64,000 nt of DNA, from assembly GCA_032718475.1 (NCBI GenBank), contig JAUCBJ010001382.1, positions 1 to 64,000 of the forward strand, in the 5' to 3' direction. Positions within the stretch are counted from its first letter, which is position 1; each line of letters opens with the position of its first letter. Source of the stretch: Nemertoderma westbladi. Lineage: Eukaryota > Xenacoelomorpha > Nemertodermatida > Nemertodermatidae. Of this stretch, positions 20,755-30,367 are shown in pieces. Position numbers and translations under genes: made by a program. Below the pieces are notes generated by a model. It was not told the origin of the DNA. It did no database searches and was given only the letters and a program-made list of their open reading frames with translations.

Positions 20755-21880
20755 TGTTACGGTATATGGCGCTGTATCCATATTATTAGTCATCATGCAG
20801 TATGCAATATTAGTCCGTTATGCAGTATGCAATATTAGTCTGTTATACTGTACGTAATATTAGTCCATTGTGCAGCATGATATTTTAGATAAGGCATAAT
20901 AACGCAGTGGTATTTAGGTAGGGAAATCAAAACGCCCATATATTTGAAACCATCCATTTTGTATAGTATGTAGCCCTACCTACGTAATTTTGTATTAGGA
21001 TATATGTAGATAGTTCCAGGGTAGCGAGTTTATTCGGACCCTGGATTTTGTGCTTGCTGATATTAGTTTGATAGGGCTAGCATATAGGGACGCCGTCCTG
21101 GCCATTCAGCAGCCAGGGACGTGAACCATTACCATATATGGTAATAATTTGAGCAATAGGGCTACAATCCGGCCTCCTTATTGGATTAACTGCTTCCAGG
21201 TTGGTCTAATGCTAGCATGGACTGGAGAGCCAATAGGAGAGCGATTGAGTCACCCTATTGCATCATCCCATCCGGATCACCTATAAATTGGCGGTGTGCC
21301 GGTAGAGCCTTACAACCTGTTATCAATCAATTCAACCTTCACTGCTGTTGTACTTGCTGAGCTGTCTCTATTCAATTTTGACGGATTTTAGAGTATTTTT
21401 GCAATTTGATTAATTTCTTGAAATGATTTGCTAGTGCGATTACTCTTGCTTGTGTTTCTCAATTAATTCCTTCGATTACTGCTAATTACAACTGAACTAT
21501 GATTTCTACCTTTTGATTAATGGTTCTATGTGATTCTTTTCTGCGCAATAATCCTAAGGGATTTCTGAGACTGTCAGACTTTGTGATTTGCATGCGCCGC
21601 TACGGTAGCTATTAGCATAATGGAGGGCTAAGGCGCCAGTGGGCGGTGGGCACATCGGGGGGTTGAGCGACTAAGGGAGAGCGGAGGATTCAAAAGCGGG
21701 CAACGCTGGCGGGGGTCAACGTTGCGGTCGGGCAGTTTGGACTGTGGGTTGGAGACCGCTCGCCGGTACAGTAATTAGGGGGCTGATGATCCAAGGTTTT
21801 GTCTCTATTTAGTATTAGGTGGCAGGAATTGGGTTAGTTAGGAAGCCTAGATGTACCCGGGAGGGGCCTGCATACCTTAC

Positions 21881-21915
<35 letters not shown>

Positions 21916-23022
21916 TGCGAGTAAGTAGATTGCGAATTAGTCAATTGCGAATTATTATGTTGCGAATTATATAATTGCAGATTGTATAATTGCAAGTCGT
22001 GCTATTGTGATCTGTGATTGCTGACGTTGATTGGTGTGTTACTGAAGTGTGCCTATGATTACGAATGCTTAGGTAGGCGCCCCTTTCTCTTTGATTGATT
22101 TCTATTTCTTAGTTACAACAAATAATTACTGATTAGGTCAAAGTAATACGGCATTTTAGGCTATTACTAGCGAAACCTGTTGTGTAATAAATTAGAATTA
22201 CGCATTCTGGAACTCTTAGTAATTAGTACGCTGTTACATATTTGTGACTGTAATTGATTAGTAAAATTAAGAATTAGTACGCAGCATAGCGGAGAGTAGC
22301 TAAGGTAATAATTTAGAGTACCGTAAACTATTCACGCTGAGCGGTTATTTGCATTAGCGGGCAATAAGCTAGATCGCAGTAGTCAGTACGCAAGACACTA
22401 GTAAGTTGCTGGCCTAAAGCCAGCTGCAGGCAAGTTTAGACCCAGAGCGGTATCACCTACGAAAGACATTGTACTGTACCAATTTTGATTATTTAAATAT
22501 TCTCGCATTCACACATTCCGTTAGGGAACCCCCAGTATTCGCGATTAGAAAAGACGTAGGCATTAGCGTACTTCAACAGTAGTAAAATTAGGCGTAAGAA
22601 TATACTCTGAGTGCAAAGCCCCTCGCACTCGTCTTAAGTAAGCTTAGGGAGCCGACTCGGGTTTATTGTTTTGGTTATTCCCGCGTGGCTCATAGATTCG
22701 AACAGTTAGCTCTCTATCGAGCGATCGGTAGAGAAAGGAACAAGCGATTTTGCAGGAGCTGTGTAAATTTAGTAAAATATATTAGCGGACGGCAGATTAG
22801 CGCCATCCAACGGTAAGTAGCGGTTTTGTATTTAGCAACCTTTACAATTTAGTAATAGCACGCTCCTGATCCCCTTTACTTAACAGTAGAGCAGTCTTTG
22901 TGTCTTATTCTGTTATTGGTTAGGCGAGAGCTCATTACAGTCATTAGGTTGGCAGAGAGGTATACGGGTATTTGTCTGTTCAACAGTTCTGCTGTTAGTA
23001 TAGGTGTCGCGGTTGTTTAACA
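20755..23022 (+). repeat. 5' LTR of element A (2268 bp)
   Basis: Its boundaries are defined by comparison with the split 3' LTR. In the parts I compared by eye the two differ by one GTAA unit and two substitutions (GGTGGCAG/GGGGGCAG near 21834, TTACTGA/TTATTGA near 22044). That divergence indicates a recent insertion. This LTR is unusually long for BEL/Pao. It carries a TATA box (21292) and a (GTAA)n run (about 21891-21935). Confidence 0.92.
21292..21297 (+). promoter_or_regulatory. TATA box of the 5' LTR
   Basis: CTATAAATTGGCGG lies within the GC-richer part of the LTR. Transcription would start about 30 bp downstream, near 21322. The copy in the 3' LTR is at 41950-41955. Confidence 0.5.
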
Positions 23023-23233
23023 GTAAGGTATGTTTTTATTGGCTGTTGCTTGCAGCGGTCAATAGTGTATTCTTAGGCTGTTGTTTAGATTACTGTATTC
23101 ACTGGTTGCGTACGATAGTACAGTAGTACATTAGGCTGATTGCTGTTACTGCGTACGGTAGAAGGGACATTTGTTTTGCCGTACCACACACAGTATCATT
23201 AGGCTGTTAGGTTGGTGTACTGTTTTACTTACT

Positions 23234-23239
23234 GTACTG
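23234..23239. repeat. GTACTG target duplication of element B (left)
   Basis: GTACTG precedes the left LTR and is repeated at 29496-29501 right after the other LTR. Duplications of 4-6 bp are typical of Gypsy integration. Confidence 0.8.
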
Positions 23240-23473
23240 TGATAAGTTCTTCTTGCCCTCCCCCGGGTTATATCTGCACCGACCACAATTGATGCTAAAC
23301 TCCAATATGATATGATAAGAATAACAAACATACATATATTAATTAAGCAACAATAATTTCATTAATCACAGACTTATGTCACCATTGTAAATACCGATAG
23401 GCTACCAACTAATTAGCATTAGGCCTACATAAATAATTATTGCAGTAATCGGGTATACACTATTCCCCTTACA
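23240..23473 (-). repeat. 3' LTR of element B
   Basis: 234 bp, starting TGATAAG and ending CCTTACA on the plus strand. No differences from 29262-29495 were seen by eye. Confidence 0.92.
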
Positions 23474-23485
23474 TCCTCCCTCACA
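23474..23485 (-). other. polypurine tract of element B
   Basis: TGTGAGGGAGGA on the minus strand lies immediately before the 3' LTR, the position where plus-strand DNA synthesis is primed. Confidence 0.6.
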
Positions 23486-23809
23486 GGCAAAAGATCGGCT
23501 CGATCTTTACATTTACAAATAAAATTTACTTTCAGTTTAAAATTACACAACTGATTAAACAACTGATAACAATGGTAATATGAATCAATCATAAAACTAT
23601 ACTCTTTCATCTAACAAAATTTCTTAACTTTAAATTAATAAACTTTCATTTTATACCATAAACAAATAATCAACTTACTACATACTGTATAATGTAATGT
23701 CAACAATAATCAACTTACAACATACTGTATACTGTAATGTAAACAATAATCAACTTACAACATACTGTATACTGTAATGTAAACAATAATCAACTTGTTT
23801 CCTTTATTT
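23474..23809. repeat. three near-copies of a 46-bp unit at the 3' end of element B
   Basis: CAATAATCAACTTAC(A/T)ACAT repeats at about 23660-23790 with TACTGTAT(A/-)CTGTAATGTAAA in each. This lies between the integrase stop and the LTR. The rest of the stretch is non-coding. Confidence 0.75.
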
Positions 23810-25069
23810 TTATTTATAATCACTACAGTACCATGTTTCTTCCGCAGGTTCATCAATAATACCGACACAATGAAAATGGAACCAATCAAAACAACGGTCA
23901 CAACTTATCATTGATGGACCTTCTATAAACCATGGAATGCCACAAATCGGGCAAGGGTAAATTTCTGATTCATCTACACCGTGATCGGTTATGGGTTTAT
24001 GAGTACGATCAATGTCACGGCCTAAAATTGGTTTAACACTGCGACCACTCACAGGAATATTGGTAGGCAATGACGGTAAGTACGGTCCTACTCTAAGACG
24101 CACATCATCCCTACTAATAACTCTAGTTTTATTATCACATAAACCATTTATATGCGTAATAGTAACATTTTTATTATCAATGTGAGTAACACGAAAAGGA
24201 CCCACAAACTTTGGTGCCAATTTACGATCAGTACCAGGATTAATGGAATGATTTTTGGCCCAAACAATATCACCCTCTGATATGACCTGATCCTTAACTT
24301 TTCGGTCAAAATTACGTTTCTGAGTAATTTGTGATTTCGCAATACACTTTCTAGCCAAATGCCATACTGATGACATTTGCTCTCCAATTAATTTTGCTCT
24401 TAAATCTGGTGTAAATTTTTCACCTTCAGGTAAAATAAAATTATCTGCTGGGCGCCTGGCCTCAAAACCATGCAAACAATAAAAAGGTGTTTGCCCAGTG
24501 GACGAATGAACAGTTAAATTGTATGCAAATTGCGCAATGGGTAATACTACATCCCAATCCCTTGATTTATGGTCAGTTTGAGAACGCAAAAGTCTAGTCA
24601 TAGTTTGTATCGTCCGCTCAGCCAGCCCATCTGACTGTGGATGGTAAGGTACCGTAAAAACCTTCCTTGTTAAACAACGTTGCGCAATTTCCTCAACCAG
24701 CTTTGATCTGAAATTCGGACCCTGGTCGGATAATAATATTTCAGGCGCTCCATACCGTAGCACAATCCGGTGCATAAACGCATCCGCTGTCGACTTAGCG
24801 CTGCCATCACACAAAGGAACAAACTCTGCATACTTTGTTAGATAGTCTATAAAGATAGCAATGTAGGTATTACAATTATCGGTGGGTACAAAAGCCCCCA
24901 TTAAGTCGACCCCAACCCTTTCAAAGGGTCTCTCCACTTCTATTGATTCCAATTCATGTCTTGTTCGTAGGTTACGAGTAGTAGCACACTTGGAACAAGA
25001 CTTATAATGGTTATTCACCTCACTATACATACCAGGCCAGTAATAAAATTTCAGTAGCGATTCATACAC
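23810..25069 (-). CDS. Gypsy integrase with a C-terminal PHD-like zinc finger
   Basis: About 419 codons. A GTG underlies the nominal Met, and the frame opens further upstream with a Y-H-G-D...GHFATS zinc-domain half. In order: the CX2C of the zinc domain (CSKCATT), a DDE core with VGVDLMGAF, LSDQGPNF and HPQSDGLAERT, a GPFRVTHID-type end of the core region, and a tail of about 50 residues with CPICG, CDRCFDWFHFHC and WYCS. The tail matches the C4HC3 PHD pattern for seven ligands; the eighth position, CX2C, is Tyr. PHD fingers bind histone H3 tails, so this could target integration as chromodomains do. That is inference. Confidence 0.85.
   Translation of the reverse strand: MYESLLKFYYWPGMYSEVNNHYKSCSKCATTRNLRTRHELESIEVERPFERVGVDLMGAFVPTDNCNTYIAIFIDYLTKYAEFVPLCDGSAKSTADAFMHRIVLRYGAPEILLSDQGPNFRSKLVEEIAQRCLTRKVFTVPYHPQSDGLAERTIQTMTRLLRSQTDHKSRDWDVVLPIAQFAYNLTVHSSTGQTPFYCLHGFEARRPADNFILPEGEKFTPDLRAKLIGEQMSSVWHLARKCIAKSQITQKRNFDRKVKDQVISEGDIVWAKNHSINPGTDRKLAPKFVGPFRVTHIDNKNVTITHINGLCDNKTRVISRDDVRLRVGPYLPSLPTNIPVSGRSVKPILGRDIDRTHKPITDHGVDESEIYPCPICGIPWFIEGPSMISCDRCFDWFHFHCVGIIDEPAEETWYCSDYK
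23813..23950 (-). other. PHD-like finger in the integrase tail
   Basis: The ligand order Cys-Cys-Cys-Cys-His-Cys-Cys is clear, with a Trp two residues before the His region and a Trp before the penultimate Cys, as in true PHD fingers. The last Cys is replaced by Tyr (TGT to TAT would be one transition) and the ORF stops one residue later. Confidence 0.75.
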
Positions 25070-25100
25070 GTTAGAAGTTGCAAAATGACCAGACGAGTTA

Positions 25101-28100
25101 TCACCATGGTACCATCACCATATCACCTCGTAAGGATTCTGGAACTACAGTTAACAGTCGAATTTTATGACTATCTTTAGACTTAAATCTATAATAAAGA
25201 ACTCCGTTACTAAGTTCATAATTAGTTGCCTCTAAAACAATTCTTCTAGCTGCTTTCAATTGTATTGGTAAAGTACCATCTTCTAAATAATTGATTATAC
25301 ACTTGAGTTTATTATCATTTCGTTGTTTTACAGATATATCTACTTTGAATGAATGAACATCAACTTCATCTTCAATAACAATCTCTGATACCTCAACTGA
25401 AGACACAACTTTATCCAATGGACAGTTACCATTTTCCTTCTCCGAACAACACAAAGGGACTAGTCGACTCAATGCATCTGCATCTCTATTTTTTATTCCA
25501 GGTCTATATCGAATTTCACAGTTGAATTGACTCAACCAAAGTGCCCATCGAGCTAAACGACCCTCCAACTGTTTGGCAGTTAATAAACTGGTAAGTGCAG
25601 AATGATCGGTATAAACTGTAAACTTTCTCCCATATAGGTAAGGTCGAAAATGTTTAATTGCCCACACAACTCCAAGACATTCAAGATCACTTATAGAATA
25701 ATTATGTTCACTCCCTTGTAGAGTACGAGAAGCATAAGCCACAGGTTGTACACGACTACTATCATTAACTTGAGCTAACACAGCTCCCAACCCACTCCGA
25801 GAAGCATCAGTATGTAACAGAAAGTCGGCATTAAAATCCGCATGTGCAAGGCATGGTGGATTTGATAAAGCTTGTTTAATATCGTCCATCGCAGCTTGTT
25901 GCTCCTCTCCCCAAGTAAACCGTATGTTATCCTTCATCAACGATGTCAGTGCTTTCATTCTGTTTGCACAATGTGGTATATAGATTCTATAATAGGATGC
26001 CAAACCAGTAAACATCCTAATCTCCTTCTTACTTGTTAAAGGTTTAATATTCAACAGCTGACTAACTTTCTCTGGATCTGGGTATCGTCCATTTACATCA
26101 ATAACATGACCCAAATATACTATACTCGGCATTGAAAATTTACATTTTGAAATCTTCAACTTAATTCCAACTTTACCCAAAGCCTCCAAGATTATATCTA
26201 ATCTCTGTATGTGCTCCAATGCACTAAATGCGAACACCAATATATCATCCAGGTAAACTAAACATATGATATATTGCAAACCAGAAAGAGTCATATCCAT
26301 CATTCTTTGAAATGTAGGTGGTGCATTACATAGCCCATATGGCATGCGTTTAAACTGATACAATCCCAAATGTGTACCAAATGCAGTTTTACAACGATCC
26401 TCCGACGCAATCTCAACAGTCCAATAAGCTGAATATGTATCTAATAAAGAACAATATAAACGTTTTGTGTCTGTAGGTTGTGGACCAATACAGTCAATTA
26501 ATTCTTGAATAGATGGCAAAGGATATGCATCTTTATGCGTCACTGCATTTAGTGGTCGAAAATCAATGCAGAACCTCAGTTCACCCCCTTTTTTCAAGGC
26601 AAAGACTGGACGAAATTGCCAAGGACTCTCTGAATGCTCTATGACATCCTTCTCTAGCATAGATTTTACATGTTCTTCAACTACAGGCCACTGCGACCTT
26701 GGAACCCTATGTCCCCGAACCTTGATTGGACTAGCATCTCCCGTATTTATGTGATGTTGCACCCCTTTCACCAATCCCAAATCTAACTCATGTTGAGCAA
26801 AAACATCGCGGTGTTTATAAAGAACATCAGTTAATTTATCTTTCATTGACTCATCACTGTACTCATCCTCCTCAATATGTAATCGAGATATAAACTCACC
26901 TCTAGACCAGGTTTTACGAGACTTCTCTCCCACTGGCATAGACATTATATTTTCATCATCTTCTGTAACAGAATAATCAGCTGTATTTTTAATACTTAGG
27001 CAATCAACTGACCCCAACATGGTATGTTTATTAATCCTTATAGGAAATTCATTCAGATTCATTACCTGTACGGGAATACGCTGCAGATCATCTGGATATG
27101 AAATTGCAGTTGCAGCACAAACTCCATGTCGTTTATTTACATTCACACCTTGAGTAAATAATAATGGTTGTTTATTCGAGATAGGCAATGGTGAACTGAG
27201 CTCCCCTGATATCATCAAACGACTTCGTGGTGGTATAGTTACTATCTCGTTACACCACACAGCAGACACTGATCCATCACCCATTGGTCTCGATATTGTC
27301 TCTGTGGCAACGTCTTGCCCATTAACTATTAATACCATTTCTCCACAAAAATTCCATTTCAATCCGCACTCAAATGCTCCTAATATATCCAGACCAATTA
27401 GAAATTCATGACTCGGCTTCCTATTAACTTGTAATTCTACCAAATGTTCTACTCCACCCAAACACATTTTTATTTTTACACAACCCACAATATCTAGTGG
27501 ATGCCCAGAAGCTGACTTTGTTTCAAAATATGGTTTCCTCAACTCAAACTTCATTGAACTGCATGATTGTATTTCTTCCAATACATCACTAGAAATTATA
27601 GATATTTCGCTCCCAGTATCAACAAAAGCTCTCTTAGGAATACCCTCCAAACTCGAAAAAACAAAGCAACGTCTTAAGCATTGACCCTTCAATTGTAAAT
27701 TAAATGATTTCTTCTGTTCAATTGTAACTGCAGATGAAGTAATAGGCTCTAGTTTGGATTTAACATCTACCATTTCATCATCCCTATAATCATCTTGGGT
27801 AAGATTTAATTTATCGAAGCCAACTTGAACTAAACTACAACCAGTTTCTTTAGAGGTAGATTCACGACAATTATCATTCGATTTGCTACTATGCTTCAAT
27901 TTTTCCTTAAAACAGTCCATCTTTCGGTGCCCCAATTTTCCACAACCATAACACTTTACTGGGTTTCTACAATCTTTGGCCATATGCCCAATTCTACTAC
28001 AATTAAAACAAGTAATCTTCGGTTTTGTTGAACTCGAGTCAGAATAATTACTTGAGATTGGTTTAGAATTGCCCCTAATTGCATTTGTCTCCACTTCATT

Positions 28101-29156
28101 TGTGTTAACAATTGATTTGACAACTGTATTTGAAAGTTCCATATCTAAAGCATAAGCTTTTCGAAATAACTCTTTCCAGGTTGATTGCACATTCAATCGT
28201 CGCCATCCTCGAAGTCTTCCACTCAACTCACAACGAACATTAGATGCAAAGAAATCCTGCAGTATAGACTCTTCTCCATTCCCATCGAACTGTTCCCTAC
28301 GACGGCGAACAGCCATCATGAATCGCTCTACGAATTCCGGCAAAGACTCATTGATCCCTTGTTTACATGTTGCTATATTAGAAGCTGTATTCTCCTTATG
28401 ATCAGATAATAAATCAATAACAGCTTTCTTCAATGACAGATAATCACTTCTGTCATCCTCTTCTAATGTTTCCTCCAACATCGTGTGTAAACGACCAACT
28501 TTAGCCAGTAAACGATCCCTACGTTCATCCTGTGGAACCCTAGAGTCATCCATAATTCGATCATAATAATCATCAAACCATGTTTGTATAGACATCTTCT
28601 TTGGGTCGAAAGGAGGTATGGTCTCTGATAACTTCGTGCAGCGATGTATCTGGTGAGCACCTGTTCCTCTACTACCCCGGCCACTATCATCACCATGGTC
28701 ACGGCGACCACTATTTGGTTCGTTTGCAGTGTCTCTTTCATTCGATAGCATATCCTGAAGTTCTCTAAAACGACTATCTTCAGTCACCTTATGACTCTCC
28801 ATTAAATTGGAAAAGAACTCATTTTGTTGCATAGCCATCGCTCTAGAATGTTCCTGCATAAATTGGTATTGTCTATCCATCATTGCTGTCGTCTGTTGTT
28901 GCATCAACTCGGCTTGATTCAACATCATTTGTTTAAACATCTCCATCATTCCCCATGTTGATTCACCCTTACCAGAAGCCACACTACCGTCATCTTCTTT
29001 GTTAAGTTGCTGACCATGACCTTGACTTTGACCCTGGCCCTTCTTGGTCGGGTCGTCCTTCTTCGACATTTGTTTGGCAGCTTCAATATCCTTGTGATAT
29101 TGACGACGTACGTCTAGTGGGTTTTGACGAGTTATCCTCTTCTCCAGTTTAAACAA
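25101..29156 (-). CDS. Gypsy gag-protease-RT-RNase H polyprotein
   Basis: 1351 codons. The nominal start is TTG; the first in-frame ATG is at about 29069, so the true start is probably there or upstream. In order: a Gln/Met-rich N-terminus, a Gag capsid-like region, two CCHC knuckles (CFNCSRIGHMAKDC, CYGCGKLGHRKMDC; about residues 382-415), an aspartic protease (AFVDTGSEISIIS, about 509), RT with YGLCNAPPTF and VYLDDILVF (about 939-980), and RNase H with HTDASRSGLGAVLAQ (about 1110) and YTDHSALTSL. The ORF ends in a stop just after the RNase H-integrase connector. The integrase continues in another frame, so a 1-nt indel near 25105-25120 separates them. Confidence 0.93.
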   Translation of the reverse strand: MFKLEKRITRQNPLDVRRQYHKDIEAAKQMSKKDDPTKKGQGQSQGHGQQLNKEDDGSVASGKGESTWGMMEMFKQMMLNQAELMQQQTTAMMDRQYQFMQEHSRAMAMQQNEFFSNLMESHKVTEDSRFRELQDMLSNERDTANEPNSGRRDHGDDSGRGSRGTGAHQIHRCTKLSETIPPFDPKKMSIQTWFDDYYDRIMDDSRVPQDERRDRLLAKVGRLHTMLEETLEEDDRSDYLSLKKAVIDLLSDHKENTASNIATCKQGINESLPEFVERFMMAVRRRREQFDGNGEESILQDFFASNVRCELSGRLRGWRRLNVQSTWKELFRKAYALDMELSNTVVKSIVNTNEVETNAIRGNSKPISSNYSDSSSTKPKITCFNCSRIGHMAKDCRNPVKCYGCGKLGHRKMDCFKEKLKHSSKSNDNCRESTSKETGCSLVQVGFDKLNLTQDDYRDDEMVDVKSKLEPITSSAVTIEQKKSFNLQLKGQCLRRCFVFSSLEGIPKRAFVDTGSEISIISSDVLEEIQSCSSMKFELRKPYFETKSASGHPLDIVGCVKIKMCLGGVEHLVELQVNRKPSHEFLIGLDILGAFECGLKWNFCGEMVLIVNGQDVATETISRPMGDGSVSAVWCNEIVTIPPRSRLMISGELSSPLPISNKQPLLFTQGVNVNKRHGVCAATAISYPDDLQRIPVQVMNLNEFPIRINKHTMLGSVDCLSIKNTADYSVTEDDENIMSMPVGEKSRKTWSRGEFISRLHIEEDEYSDESMKDKLTDVLYKHRDVFAQHELDLGLVKGVQHHINTGDASPIKVRGHRVPRSQWPVVEEHVKSMLEKDVIEHSESPWQFRPVFALKKGGELRFCIDFRPLNAVTHKDAYPLPSIQELIDCIGPQPTDTKRLYCSLLDTYSAYWTVEIASEDRCKTAFGTHLGLYQFKRMPYGLCNAPPTFQRMMDMTLSGLQYIICLVYLDDILVFAFSALEHIQRLDIILEALGKVGIKLKISKCKFSMPSIVYLGHVIDVNGRYPDPEKVSQLLNIKPLTSKKEIRMFTGLASYYRIYIPHCANRMKALTSLMKDNIRFTWGEEQQAAMDDIKQALSNPPCLAHADFNADFLLHTDASRSGLGAVLAQVNDSSRVQPVAYASRTLQGSEHNYSISDLECLGVVWAIKHFRPYLYGRKFTVYTDHSALTSLLTAKQLEGRLARWALWLSQFNCEIRYRPGIKNRDADALSRLVPLCCSEKENGNCPLDKVVSSVEVSEIVIEDEVDVHSFKVDISVKQRNDNKLKCIINYLEDGTLPIQLKAARRIVLEATNYELSNGVLYYRFKSKDSHKIRLLTVVPESLRGDMVMVPW

Positions 29157-29261
29157 AAAAACAACAACAACTGAAATGGCTGGCGATCATAAGCCTGTGA
29201 AACTCCAATCCATTAAATTAAACGCTGTTCTCCAGTGGATGCAGTTGGTGGGACCTCCATG
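29157..29261 (-). other. leader of element B with primer-site candidate
   Basis: Between the 5' LTR and gag. TGGAGGTCCCACC (minus strand, about 29249-29261) starts one base after the LTR and begins TGG, as expected for complementarity to a tRNA CCA end. The tRNA was not identified. Confidence 0.55.
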
Positions 29262-29495
29262 TGATAAGTTCTTCTTGCCCTCCCCCGGGTTATATCTGCA
29301 CCGACCACAATTGATGCTAAACTCCAATATGATATGATAAGAATAACAAACATACATATATTAATTAAGCAACAATAATTTCATTAATCACAGACTTATG
29401 TCACCATTGTAAATACCGATAGGCTACCAACTAATTAGCATTAGGCCTACATAAATAATTATTGCAGTAATCGGGTATACACTATTCCCCTTACA
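29262..29495 (-). repeat. 5' LTR of element B
   Basis: 234 bp, apparently identical to the 3' LTR, which suggests very recent insertion. Confidence 0.92.
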
Positions 29496-29501
29496 GTACT
29501 G

Positions 29502-30367
29502 CATACAGTGGATGTACGGTAGTGCGTTTTTACTAATTGCGAATGCAGCAGTTCCTTAGGCCTTAGGGCAAATTATAATTAGTAAGTTTTTTGGAAATTT
29601 TAGCTAGGTTTGCGAGAATTCAGTTTCGGTCAAAATTATTTTGTAAAATTCTAGAGTTTTGTACCGGTATGTTAGGTAACCGCTTAGTTATTTTATACCA
29701 TCTGGAGATACATGGCAAGACGGAACTTCTGAGTTTGGGGTTCGTGTGGGTCTGCGGGTTCGGTTTGCAATCAGCGAAGGGCCTGAATCTTTGGACGCGG
29801 ACGTGGAATCTCACAGCAAACAAGGTTAGTTGTTCTGTTGGCACCATAGTGTTTGTGGAAGCAGTAAAAAATTATCGGTTGTTTAACTGCGAAGCTGAAC
29901 TCAATTTATTAGTTAGGATATTTAGGTTTAGCCGGCCATGGTTTTGAATCGCTCAAGTTAGAGAGAGAGTTAGAGAGAGTCGCAACCCGAAGATGTAGCC
30001 ACGCGCTAGTGGATACATATAATATTTGAAATTAAAATTACGTTGATTAGAGCTATATATAAAATTAGAAATATTCGGGCGGCAAGTATATTTTGAATAT
30101 TTTGTATTAGATTCAAAGTTATTTTGTGCTATACCGGTATTTAATACTATATAGTAGCTATATAATAATATTTTTGTTTAAATATTGTGCTAGTATTTGC
30201 TATAACTATATACCCCATTAAATTCACAATATTGCATTGCGAATTTATTTGACATTTGGACCAACTGATTATTTGACAAATAATTTGACCGTGTTTCGGT
30301 TAAATTATAATTATATCTCGAACTTTTGCGAGATATTTTTGCCGGAAGGCAAAACATTATTTAGACT
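29502..30367 (+). other. leader of element A downstream of element B
   Basis: No convincing gene. A 118-codon plus-strand ORF (29591-29947) lies here without recognisable motifs and could be chance. The stretch immediately before gag is AT-rich, with TGCCGGAAGGCAAAACATTA just upstream of the start codon. Confidence 0.5.

Larger units (their letters stand above)
23240..29495 (-). mobile_element. element B: Ty3/Gypsy retrotransposon in the leader of element A
   Basis: The two 234-bp LTRs (23240-23473 and 29262-29495) look identical. The minus-strand order is 5' LTR, primer-site candidate, gag-pol, integrase ORF, polypurine tract, 3' LTR. A TGGAGGTCCCACC sequence one base after the 5' LTR is the likely primer-binding site. 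A purine tract TGTGAGGGAGGA directly precedes the 3' LTR. The coding region is open except for one frameshift between RNase H and integrase. Confidence 0.92.

Noticed and set aside
20410-20796. Asn-Glu-Leu repeat ORF, also the 18-bp Leu/Cys/Arg repeat ORFs at 17051-17579
   Set aside because: By-products of minisatellites with unit lengths divisible by three.
29591-29947. 118-codon ORF in the leader of element A
   Set aside because: No recognisable motif, poor conservation can be assumed but not tested; a short antisense ORF of similar quality overlaps it.
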